Source: Acidobacteriaceae bacterium (GTDB lineage: Bacteria; Acidobacteriota; Terriglobia; Terriglobales; Acidobacteriaceae). Taken from it: a stretch of 6,093 nucleotides of DNA. The notes under the pieces were generated by a model. The model was not told where the DNA came from, ran no database searches, and was given only the letters and a program-made list of their open reading frames with translations. The translations under genes were made by a program, and so were the position numbers. The stretch's first letter is position 1; every line of letters begins with the position of its first letter. Below are positions 1 through 5,526 of this stretch, one piece after another. Where the stretch lies: NCBI GenBank assembly GCA_030040395.1, contig JASHTU010000413.1, positions 1 through 6,093 of the forward strand, written 5' to 3'.

Positions 1-160
1 TCGTGGTCTTCCCGATCCCCCGGTGTCCCGAAAAAATGTACCCGTGCGCCACCCGGTTCTGCCGCAGCGCGTTCATTAGCGTCGAGGTCACGTGATCCTG
101 CCCGGCCACGTCGGCAAAGCGCTGCGGACGATACTTCCTGGCCAGAACCTGGTAACCCAT
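1..160 (-). CDS. dnaX: DNA polymerase III subunit gamma/tau, N-terminal part (cut by window edge)
   Basis: This encodes the clamp-loader ATPase subunit of the replicative DNA polymerase, a cytoplasmic protein that loads the beta sliding clamp. Only the first 53 codons are inside the window. Seen: the start is the ATG at 160-158, and the protein opens with [20 protein letters not shown], the highly conserved DnaX opening ([19 protein letters not shown]). A helix with N-A-L follows, then H-G-Y-I-F-S-G, then the Walker A loop GHRGIGKTT at residues 45-53. An AAGGAG ribosome-binding site lies 11 nt upstream (172-177) and fixes this start. The gene is transcribed away from the M48 peptidase gene. 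The rest of the AAA+ domain, zinc module and tau region lie outside the window, so completeness cannot be judged. Family assignment is very secure. Confidence 0.95.
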   Translation of the reverse strand, partial: MGYQVLARKYRPQRFADVAGQDHVTSTLMNALRQNRVAHGYIFSGHRGIGKTT

Positions 161-171
161 GCGCCTATTCG

Positions 172-177
172 CTCCTT
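172..177 (-). promoter_or_regulatory. Ribosome-binding site of dnaX
   Basis: On the minus strand the sequence AAGGAG sits 11 nt before the ATG at 160-158. It is a strong Shine-Dalgarno match and supports that start codon. Confidence 0.75.
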
Positions 178-210
178 GGCCGCCAAATCGTCTCATGCGG
201 CCTGGAGCAG

Positions 211-216
211 ATTGTA
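211..216 (-). promoter_or_regulatory. Possible -10 box for dnaX
   Basis: On the minus strand the hexamer TACAAT (5 of 6 to TATAAT) lies here. It would place a transcription start near 203 and give a leader of about 45 nt to the dnaX ATG. No good -35 hexamer is seen at 16-18 bp spacing, so this is a tentative call. Confidence 0.35.
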
Positions 217-295
217 TCGTTTGAGGGTAGAAAAGCGCTCATTGCGGAAAAGCGACACAGAGAGCCATTGTTTGAAGTGTGGGAGAAGAAATTTC

Positions 296-324
296 TTGAC
301 GCAATTATCTTACCAGTCTACAAT
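296..324 (+). promoter_or_regulatory. Sigma-70-type promoter, rightward
   Basis: TTGACG at 296-301 and TACAAT at 319-324 are separated by exactly 17 bp; each hexamer matches the consensus at 5 of 6 positions. This is the best promoter I can find in the window. Transcription would start near 331 and run toward the M48 peptidase gene at 716, leaving a leader of about 385 nt unless the small ORF at 389-637 is translated. The geometry is seen directly; that it drives the peptidase operon is an inference. Confidence 0.55.
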
Positions 325-388
325 TTTCCCTGCCTTAAATCTACATTTTCAATTTCACTTCCCGGTCTGCGCTATGCCGGAGGCCGCC

Positions 389-637
389 ATGTCGGTAATG
401 TCGAAATCCGCGCCCCTTGCACTCTTCATATTGCCTGTCCTTAGCGCCACTTGGACACAAATCACCGCCGAAGTGAATTTCATGCGCAAGTTGATCCGCT
501 CAGTTCTATTTTCGGCTTTCTGCCCTGCCTTCTTCTTCCGGAAACATCCATTCGCCCGCCCCCTTGTCGAGATTATGAAGTCGGGCGCCGTTTTCTTGTT
601 ATCTGATTTCTGCTCGGTTCGAGAGGGCTTAGAATGA
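389..637 (+). CDS. Possible small protein of unknown function (doubtful ORF)
   Basis: I do not recognise this 82-aa reading frame. It is listed because a GGAGG sequence (379-383) lies 5 nt before the ATG at 389 and a good promoter lies about 60 nt upstream. The product would start MSVMSKSAPLALFILPVLSA, which resembles a short hydrophobic signal or anchor segment. A basic, Phe-rich middle (residues about 32-60) and a second hydrophobic patch near residues 65-74 follow. The frame stays open well upstream of the ATG into dnaX, which weakens the case, and third-position composition is not decisive. It ends 78 bases before the M48 gene, so it could also be a translated leader. It may simply be an accidental open frame. 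Confidence 0.25.
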   Translation: MSVMSKSAPLALFILPVLSATWTQITAEVNFMRKLIRSVLFSAFCPAFFFRKHPFARPLVEIMKSGAVFLLSDFCSVREGLE

Positions 638-715
638 CGACCGTTTCCCCATGGGACAGCTCACTGTCGCGAAGCTCCTCTAGCGTTCGCGAGTCCCGAA
701 TTCTCGAGGTAATGT

Positions 716-2107
716 ATGCATCGAAAAGCTGCCTGTCTGAAATGCCCTACGCTGGCCTTAGTTCTCTTAGTTATGTTCCCGGTCGCGGTTACCTGCGCTC
801 AGGAGCTGGACAAAGCTGCGGCCGACTTCCACTTCACCGACGTTGACACCCAGGTTCTTCACGATTCGAAAGCAATCGACGAGCAGTACCTGAAAAAGGG
901 GCTGGTTTTGCAGGACCCGCAGCTCCAGCCATTTCTCGACTCAGTAGGGAAGCGCATTATCGGCAATCGCCCTATACCGGATCAGGTTGAGTTCAAATTC
1001 ACGGTCTTGCGCGATCCCATGGTGCAAGCTTTTGCTTTGCCCAACGGCTCGGTTTACGTAACCACCGGCCTGCTCTCCCTGTTGGAAGACGAGTCGCAGT
1101 TGGCGGCGGTGCTCAGCCATGAAACCGCGCATGTGTTTGAGCGTCACGGGTACCTTGAGAACCGCAGCTTTCGGAAAAAGGCCCTCACTCTCAACATTCT
1201 GCAGATTGTTGCTTCCGCTGCGCCGGCTGGTGGCAACTTCTCCCAGAGCGTGCAGCTTTTTGGAGCGGCCGTGAACCTTGGCGCTGCTGTCAGCAGCGAG
1301 ATCATTGTCGCGTCCGTATTCGGATACTCACGCGAAATGGAACATCAGGCCGACAACGACGGTCTGATCGCCTTGTCGAACGCCTCCTACGATCCCACGG
1401 CCATGGCCCGAACCTTTGAACTGCTCGACGAAGACAGCAGCTTGGAATACGAGCCAATTCAGGGATTCTACCGCGACCATCCCAAGCTCACCGAGCGCCG
1501 CGAATTAGCTTTGCAGTACGCATCGACACACAAAGCCAATAAGCCGGAGGCAGACGACAAGAAAACTTACGCCGACAACGCTTCTGCTGCCATCTGCTCC
1601 GAGATCCAGCTCGACCTTAGCAGTCGCCGCGAGCGGACTGCGGTCGATCGCGCTTCAAAGTTGAGCGACATGTTTCCCGACAATCCGAAGTACAAGGTGC
1701 TGCTCGCAGACTCCTACCGAGCTCTCGGTGCAAAAACAAAGCTACCGTCGCCAGATGAGCGAACCCGGCATGGACAGGCCGAGCACCGCAAGGAGTATTT
1801 CTCGATGACACCGGAGGAGGAGCAGAAAAGGCTCCTTGCGAAGCCTGACGGGCAGGCTGCGCTACACGATAACGAGGCAACGGCAGAACAGCTCTACAAA
1901 AGCGCCTTGCAAAGCAACCCCAATTACGCTGATGCCCACCGTGGCCTCGGCTTCCTGTTCGAACAAGAGGGCAGGTACAACGAAGCTGCGACCGAATACC
2001 AAAGCTACTTAAGCATGGTGGCCGGGACCAGCATGGATCACCTCCGCATTGAGCGCCGTCTGGCGGCCGTACGGAAGCTGTCGGACGCATCCATGCAATC
2101 TCGGTAA
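716..2107 (+). CDS. Exported M48-family zinc metalloprotease with C-terminal TPR (BepA-like architecture)
   Basis: This 463-aa protein is probably a periplasmic zinc endopeptidase of the M48 (Ste24/HtpX) family, with the same layout as BepA (YfgC). In Proteobacteria BepA helps outer-membrane protein assembly and degrades stalled substrates; the same role here is inferred. Seen: a signal peptide (hydrophobic residues about 12-27, likely cleavage after A28); the pre-catalytic segment ending in ALPNGSVYVTTGLL (107-120); the zinc motif HETAH at 135-139, with catalytic E136; and the third zinc ligand E209 in SREMEHQAD, with conserved D213. The motif DHPKLTERR (254-262) closes the peptidase domain. 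A TPR-like helix pair covers about 388-433. Start: GAGGT at 706-710 sits 5 nt before the ATG. All catalytic residues are present. The next gene follows after 61 nt on the same strand, suggesting co-transcription. Family is secure; substrate unknown. Confidence 0.92.
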   Translation: MHRKAACLKCPTLALVLLVMFPVAVTCAQELDKAAADFHFTDVDTQVLHDSKAIDEQYLKKGLVLQDPQLQPFLDSVGKRIIGNRPIPDQVEFKFTVLRDPMVQAFALPNGSVYVTTGLLSLLEDESQLAAVLSHETAHVFERHGYLENRSFRKKALTLNILQIVASAAPAGGNFSQSVQLFGAAVNLGAAVSSEIIVASVFGYSREMEHQADNDGLIALSNASYDPTAMARTFELLDEDSSLEYEPIQGFYRDHPKLTERRELALQYASTHKANKPEADDKKTYADNASAAICSEIQLDLSSRRERTAVDRASKLSDMFPDNPKYKVLLADSYRALGAKTKLPSPDERTRHGQAEHRKEYFSMTPEEEQKRLLAKPDGQAALHDNEATAEQLYKSALQSNPNYADAHRGLGFLFEQEGRYNEAATEYQSYLSMVAGTSMDHLRIERRLAAVRKLSDASMQSR

Positions 2108-2168
2108 CCCGGACGTGTGCAGGGGTGAAAATGCCCTATCCGCCAATTGAAAACGTGAGGAACGACCG

Positions 2169-2906
2169 ATGACTTTGAAGCTTCGCCTTCTCGCTATTCT
2201 GTGTGCAGCAGGATTCCTGACTGTCAATACCCAAGCCATTACCCCATCGTGGTCCTATGAGAACCCGAAGGTCACTACCGGCGAATTTCAGGTTCGCAAT
2301 GTGTGCATGATGCCTGCCGAAGGAAAACTGTCAAAGGTGACGATGAAAGGCGGGCAAGGTATGTCCAGTGAGTCAGACAACTGGACTTCCGCTCTCGAAA
2401 ACATGGTTGAAGCGCACCTGAAGACTGCCGGAGCGCAAATTCTACAGGCATCGGACGCTATGGCAAGCGGAGCGTCGGACGAGGAGATCCGTCAGGTCAT
2501 CGTGCAGTTGAATCAAAAATATGAGGACGTGGCCAACCAGCTCAATCGGCATCCCAAAGACATCAAAAAATCGAGGTTTACACTGGGTGACGACGCCGCT
2601 TTGCTACCCTGCGCCGCCAAATCCGACGTATTGGTCTTCGTTCAGGGGGAAGGTCAGGTGACTTCGGGGGGAAAGAAAGCGATGGGCATGCTCGTTGGAG
2701 GAAAGGGCAACGTCTCATACGCAACCCTCGTTCTCACCATGGCGGATGCCAAAACGGGCGAAATTCTGGCTTTCGCAAGGCTCTCGAATGCCGAGAGCTT
2801 TGGCGACAAGTTCGTCGATCAGACCGAGAACGTGTACGGAAAGGCCCTTGACAAGCAATTCTCACGATTGAGGATTGGTGTGTACCTCGACAAGAAGAAG
2901 CACTAA
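2169..2906 (+). CDS. Exported protein of unknown function, downstream partner of the M48 peptidase
   Basis: I do not recognise this 245-aa protein with certainty. Seen: a Sec-type signal peptide (basic start, hydrophobic residues 5-18, probable cleavage after TQA at 21-23). Two cysteines remain in the mature chain (C46 and C148) and could form a disulfide. A helical, charged segment covers about 73-135. A beta-rich second half holds V-L-V-F-V-Q-G-E-G (154-162), a Gly/Lys loop G-G-K-K-A-M-G (167-173) and a strand pair ending in D-A-K-T-G-E-I-L (193-200). That second half recalls CsgG/GNA1162-like envelope proteins, where a Gly-rich loop is followed by 'DA.TG.ilw', but the likeness is by eye and weak. 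Start: GAGGA at 2157-2161 lies 7 nt before the ATG. It follows the peptidase gene by 61 nt, so a partner or substrate relation is plausible. Its stop overlaps the convergent SET gene by 4 bases. Confidence 0.8.
   Translation: MTLKLRLLAILCAAGFLTVNTQAITPSWSYENPKVTTGEFQVRNVCMMPAEGKLSKVTMKGGQGMSSESDNWTSALENMVEAHLKTAGAQILQASDAMASGASDEEIRQVIVQLNQKYEDVANQLNRHPKDIKKSRFTLGDDAALLPCAAKSDVLVFVQGEGQVTSGGKKAMGMLVGGKGNVSYATLVLTMADAKTGEILAFARLSNAESFGDKFVDQTENVYGKALDKQFSRLRIGVYLDKKKH
2903..2906. other. 4-base overlap of convergent stop codons
   Basis: The plus-strand TAA (2904-2906) of the unknown exported gene and the minus-strand TAG (2905-2903) of the SET gene share the bases CTAA. There is therefore no room for a separate terminator between the two genes, and transcripts from both sides must overlap unless they end inside the opposite gene. 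Confidence 0.85.
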
Positions 2907-3430
2907 GTATGCGCCGCGCGAACATGGTGCGTGAGTTGCCCCTTCTTCGCCTTCGCGGTTCGCGCCCGCTCCCCTTTACCGCGCTTCGCTTTGCGCGCCT
3001 TCTTTGCCACGGCTTTGCGCCGCCGCAATTCTTTTGACGAGTACATCGTCCCACGGCAATGAGGCGATCCGCAGTTACACACGCACTCGTCGTCGCCGCC
3101 GTCGTAAAGGCAATAATCGTAGGTGATTTCCTCACCGGCGGCGATCTTGCGCAGCGCCGTGATCCACACCCGGCCGTCCACCTCTTCGGTCTCGCAGTTG
3201 GGGTCGCAACTGTGGTTGATGAACATGGCCATGGAGTGTCCGTCGATGACCATCTCGCCGCGCCCGAGTCCAAAAAGATAGGTGATCGCCGAGTCCCCGT
3301 AGCGGGCGTCGGCGTCGTCCTTGCTCAGCCGGGGGCCTCTGTATTCGGCCACGCGGCGGCCTTTGCGAATCGCGGTTGTGGTGTAGCAGCCGGCGGCGTG
3401 AATAGCGGAAGAGCGGATCATCAGGCCCAT
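2903..3430 (-). CDS. SET-domain protein lysine methyltransferase with post-SET cysteines and basic tail
   Basis: This 175-aa protein has the fold of SAM-dependent protein-lysine methyltransferases. Seen: an N-terminal strand region with I-H-A-A-G-C-Y-T-T-T-A-I-R-K-G (10-24, matching the family's 'HG.G.fa...I.kGe' motif) and Y-R-G (30-32). The SAM/pseudoknot motif FINHSCDPNCE is at 70-80. GEEITYDY at 99-106 carries the catalytic tyrosine region. A post-SET cluster C-x-C-x4-C is at C118, C120 and C125; with C75 of NHSC it can bind one zinc. The last 40 or so residues (134-165) are almost all Lys, Arg, Ala and Gly, like a histone H1 tail. All core motifs are intact, so it is probably active; the substrate is unknown. 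The start at 3430 has only a weak purine stretch upstream, and the ATG at codon 4 is an alternative. Stand-alone SET genes are known in several bacterial groups. Confidence 0.88.
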   Translation of the reverse strand: MGLMIRSSAIHAAGCYTTTAIRKGRRVAEYRGPRLSKDDADARYGDSAITYLFGLGRGEMVIDGHSMAMFINHSCDPNCETEEVDGRVWITALRKIAAGEEITYDYCLYDGGDDECVCNCGSPHCRGTMYSSKELRRRKAVAKKARKAKRGKGERARTAKAKKGQLTHHVRAAHT

Positions 3431-3523
3431 CGGGTTTTGGCGCGCTGTCCTTTTCCAGTGAATTCGTGCGGGCTGCGCCGCCTTCCCCGCATCGTATCAT
3501 TGAAGGGGACGAGTGAGAACCAC
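3431..3523. promoter_or_regulatory. Divergent spacer between SET gene and TPR gene, likely with both promoters
   Basis: This 93-bp gap separates two divergent genes and must hold both start signals unless they lie in the neighbouring genes. On the plus strand TATCAT (3495-3500) resembles a -10 box but has no good -35 partner. On the minus strand TTCTCA (3519-3514) and TACGAT (3496-3491) have 17-bp spacing and match the consensus at 4 of 6 positions each. These two candidates overlap around 3495, so they could compete. All are weak calls. Confidence 0.3.
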
Positions 3524-4252
3524 ATGAGAACGAGCCTTCCCATTGCTATTTTGCTGGCCGGCTGCTTGGCCGCTGTGCAAGGGCTCTTGGCTCAGGCTCC
3601 CGCGCCGCCATCCGGCCAGAGCCAGAAGCCGCCCGCGGCCTCGGACCAGAAGCCCGGCGCGCAAACTCCGGCCAATCCTTCCGGTGGCAACCCCTTCCCC
3701 GAAGACGAAAGCTCCGTCCCCGTGATGCCCTCCCGCGATACCGCCAATGTTCCGCCCGATCTGAACGGCGCGGCCGGTCGCTCCTCCTTGCCCGCCGACG
3801 ATAGCGATCCCGTCCGCAGTCCCGATGAGCCGGCAACCGCCAGCGAAGCGAATCAGGGCTCCAGCTCCAGCCTGGGCGAGCTGGGCGGTTTGCTGCCCGG
3901 CCCCGATGACGAGCCACAGCCGGGACGGAAGAAGAAAGATGACCAGGTCATCGAAACCATGCCCCGAGAAACGCCCACGGAAGACATCAACGTCGGCAAC
4001 TACTATCTCGACACCAAGGATTGGAGAGGAGCTCTCTCCCGCTTTCAGTCGGCGCTCGTCCTTGCTCCCGACAATCCAGATGTCTACTGGGGCTTAGCCG
4101 AGTGCCAGCGTCATCTCGGCGACTTTGCCGATGCCCGCGCCAACTATATCAAGGTGATGGAATACGACCCCGGCAGCCATCACGCCAAGGACGCCAAGAA
4201 AGCCCTCAGGGACCCCGAGATCGCCAACGCCAAAACAGTCCCGGCAAAGTAG
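3524..4252 (+). CDS. Exported TPR protein with long Pro/Ser/Asp-rich linker
   Basis: This 242-aa protein is probably secreted or periplasmic and serves as a protein-interaction scaffold; its exact role is unknown. Seen: an N-terminal hydrophobic signal segment (5-23). Cleavage after AQA (23-25) is most likely, although LAGC at 11-14 also fits a lipobox; the hydrophobic residue after that Cys argues against lipidation. Residues 26-135 are a low-complexity, disordered stretch rich in Pro, Ser, Ala, Gly and Asp, ending in a short basic run (RKKKDD, 135-140). Two TPR repeats follow: about 154-186 (G-N-Y-Y-L...A-L-x-x-F-x-x-A-L-x-L-x-P) and 187-220 (W-G-L-A-E...L-G-D-F-x-x-A-x-x-x-Y). The frame is open upstream into the region antisense to the SET gene; the ATG at 3524 is chosen because the signal peptide begins there. 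A weak AAGGGG lies 15 nt upstream. It stands alone on its strand. Confidence 0.85.
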   Translation: MRTSLPIAILLAGCLAAVQGLLAQAPAPPSGQSQKPPAASDQKPGAQTPANPSGGNPFPEDESSVPVMPSRDTANVPPDLNGAAGRSSLPADDSDPVRSPDEPATASEANQGSSSSLGELGGLLPGPDDEPQPGRKKKDDQVIETMPRETPTEDINVGNYYLDTKDWRGALSRFQSALVLAPDNPDVYWGLAECQRHLGDFADARANYIKVMEYDPGSHHAKDAKKALRDPEIANAKTVPAK

Positions 4253-4323
4253 CCTGATCCGTGGCCCCGGTCAAGCCCGCACGGCAAGATCGCTGACCGC
4301 CTTGCGCCCATCCAGGCGCCTCG

Positions 4324-4349
4324 CCCTTGCGGCGCTTTTGCCGCAGGGG
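4324..4349. terminator. Strong hairpin in the convergent gap
   Basis: The stem arms 4324-4333 (CCCTTGCGGC) and 4340-4349 (GCCGCAGGGG) form 10 pairs, one of them G-U, around the 6-nt loop GCTTTT. It sits between the ends of the convergent TPR gene (4252) and prepilin peptidase gene (4375), where a shared terminator is expected. Neither strand has a U-run after the stem, so it is not a classic intrinsic terminator; it may stabilise 3' ends or act with Rho. A smaller 5-bp stem (4304-4308 with 4315-4319) lies just upstream. Confidence 0.5.
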
Positions 4350-4374
4350 TAGGGAGAATGAACGCGGTCGCAGA

Positions 4375-5286
4375 CTACACGTGAAACCCCGACCAGCGCA
4401 GATATGCGGCAATGATCTGGTCGCCCCAAAGCCCGCTGACGGTCCCTCCCACGCAGATAAACGTGCCCATCGGCAGCTTGGTCAGCGCCCACTCTTCGGC
4501 ATTCTTGCGTCGCTCCGGCGCCGCCAGCAGCGCCAGCGCCACCACCGTGCCCAGCAGCACGCCCAGCACAAAGGCAAGCAACGTATGCCCCAGCCCGATC
4601 CACACCGCAAGCAACAGCATCAGCTTCACGTCGCCCAAGCCGATGCCCTCGCGCCTCCGGATCAGCCGGTACGCCCAGCGGATGAGCAGGACGAGAAATG
4701 GCGCAACCAAAATCCCGATCAACCACCGGAAAACCACGTTGTACATATGCTGCGGGTGCGCGACCGGGCTCCCGGTCCAGTCCAGCAGCGCGGCGCTCGA
4801 GTGCACCGCGAAGCGCAGGATCATAAACCCGCAACCGAGCGCGGCCCCGCCCAACGTCAACAGATCGGGCAGCCACAAATGCTCGGCGTCCAAAACCGCG
4901 AGGCCCACCAGCAGCCAGTACAGAATCATCTTGCCCGCCGCGAACGACAACGCATCGAAGATGCTCACCCGCGACCACCCTGGCTGGTAAAGCGCCGCCA
5001 GCGCCTGCCACGCCGTGACGGCCCACGCCGCGCCAACCGCCAGCTCCACAAGCGGATAGCGCCATCCGATCCACGCGCCGCACCCCCGGCAACGGCCCCC
5101 GAGCGCTGCCCAACTCGCCAGCGGCACGTTCTCCCACCATGGCAGAGTGCGGCCGCAGCTTCGGCAATGGGAGCGCGGCTTCACGATGCTTTCACCCTCC
5201 GGCCAGCGGCTCAGGCACACGTTGAGAAAACTGCCAAAAGCCAGGCCCAGAAGAGCCGCCGCGAAGGTTCCGACCGTCCGCATCAT
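4375..5286 (-). CDS. Prepilin peptidase / N-methyltransferase (type IV leader peptidase, PilD/GspO family)
   Basis: This 303-aa inner-membrane aspartic protease removes the short leader of type IV pilins and type II secretion pseudopilins and, in bifunctional members, methylates the new N-terminal residue. Seen: a first membrane helix (about 5-25) with the family signature FGSFLNVCLSRWPEG (17-31). The cytoplasmic zinc motif C-X2-C-X21-C-X2-C is at C41, C44, C66 and C69, exactly the canonical spacing of bifunctional enzymes. Catalytic aspartates are D133 (L-A-V-L-D-A-E-H-L-W-L-P-D) and D219 in G-L-G-D-V-K-L. About eight hydrophobic segments are visible in all. Length is slightly above the usual 250-290 aa, with extra loop sequence at about 163-185. 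The start is the first of two adjacent ATGs (5286-5284, 5283-5281); no Shine-Dalgarno sequence precedes either. No pilin or secretion gene is in the window, so it serves targets encoded elsewhere. Could equally be called pilD or gspO. Confidence 0.95.
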   Translation of the reverse strand: MMRTVGTFAAALLGLAFGSFLNVCLSRWPEGESIVKPRSHCRSCGRTLPWWENVPLASWAALGGRCRGCGAWIGWRYPLVELAVGAAWAVTAWQALAALYQPGWSRVSIFDALSFAAGKMILYWLLVGLAVLDAEHLWLPDLLTLGGAALGCGFMILRFAVHSSAALLDWTGSPVAHPQHMYNVVFRWLIGILVAPFLVLLIRWAYRLIRRREGIGLGDVKLMLLLAVWIGLGHTLLAFVLGVLLGTVVALALLAAPERRKNAEEWALTKLPMGTFICVGGTVSGLWGDQIIAAYLRWSGFHV

Positions 5287-5297
5287 ACAAAAAATTG

Positions 5298-5303
5298 AGT
5301 ATA
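5298..5303 (-). promoter_or_regulatory. -10-like box just upstream of the prepilin peptidase start
   Basis: On the minus strand TATACT (5 of 6 to TATAAT) ends 11 nt before the ATG at 5286, followed by an AT-rich stretch (5287-5297). If used, the transcript would start about 5 nt before the start codon and be nearly leaderless, which fits the missing Shine-Dalgarno sequence. No good -35 box lies 16-19 bp upstream, so the call is tentative. Confidence 0.35.
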
Positions 5304-5501
5304 CGATCGCCGGATCGGGGGGAGTTTTCCTGGCGAGCGGTGTACGGCTTATTTCCTTGAGATGAGGAATCTTCAGGCCGGCTCCTGCGTTAGCTCCGCT
5401 GGAGCGCCTCAGCCCCTGGCGAGGTCATTGACTGGTTCTTTCGGCACCCACGTGGAAGCCTCCAGCCTTGCGTCGCATTTGTTTTTACCGCAAGAGTGGA
5501 A

Positions 5502-5517
5502 GGAACGAAATCGCTCC
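5502..5517 (-). terminator. Weak hairpin after the 88-aa gene
   Basis: On the minus strand GGAGCG (5517-5512) and CGTTCC (5507-5502) form a 6-bp stem with one G-U pair and a 4-nt loop, beginning 9 nt after the stop codon of the small gene. The following bases (TTCCACTCTTG) are only mildly U-rich, so it is a weak terminator candidate. Confidence 0.3.
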
Positions 5518-5526
5518 GTCACAGAC

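Larger units (their letters stand above)
161..715. other. Long intergenic region between divergent dnaX and the M48 peptidase gene
   Basis: This 555-bp stretch separates two divergent genes and is less GC-rich than its flanks. It holds the dnaX ribosome-binding site and a -10-like box on the minus strand, and a consensus-like rightward promoter at 296-324. One weak small ORF (389-637) follows the promoter. A second -10-like hexamer, TAGAAT, is at 630-635 on the plus strand but lacks a matching -35 box. A plus-strand reading frame that begins inside dnaX and runs to 637 is open, but its upstream half does not look like a protein. I see no tRNA, riboswitch or terminator signature. Confidence 0.6.
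5287..5526. other. Intergenic region with small hairpins, no gene seen
   Basis: This 240-bp gap lies between two same-strand (minus) genes. Besides the -10-like box at 5298-5303 it holds a perfect 5-bp, 3-nt-loop hairpin (GCTCC 5393-5397, GGAGC 5401-5405) and a longer-range pairing of CTTGCG (5467-5472) with CGCAAG (5489-5494). The plus-strand open frame here has no protein-like features. I see no RNA gene. Confidence 0.4.

Noticed and set aside
92..388. Plus-strand open frame starting inside dnaX and continuing into the intergenic region
   Set aside because: It begins antisense to the conserved dnaX start, has no ribosome-binding site, and its product has no domain-like composition. Only the part from 389 is kept, as a doubtful ORF.
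634..846. 70-aa plus-strand frame overlapping the M48 start
   Set aside because: It overlaps the signal-peptide coding region of the M48 gene in another frame and is Ser/Arg-rich with no motif; it is a shadow frame.
3059..3523. N-terminal extension of the TPR protein
   Set aside because: The open frame upstream of 3524 is antisense to the conserved SET domain, and the signal peptide begins at 3524, so the extension is not real.
4268..4299. CGGTCA / TGACCG inverted repeat after the TPR gene
   Set aside because: Six pairs around a 20-nt loop with no U-run is too weak to call a terminator; the hairpin at 4324-4349 is much stronger.
4412..5298. Long plus-strand frames antisense to the prepilin peptidase
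   Set aside because: They are shadow frames of a gene with intact catalytic motifs; products are Arg/Gln/Pro-rich without recognisable domains.
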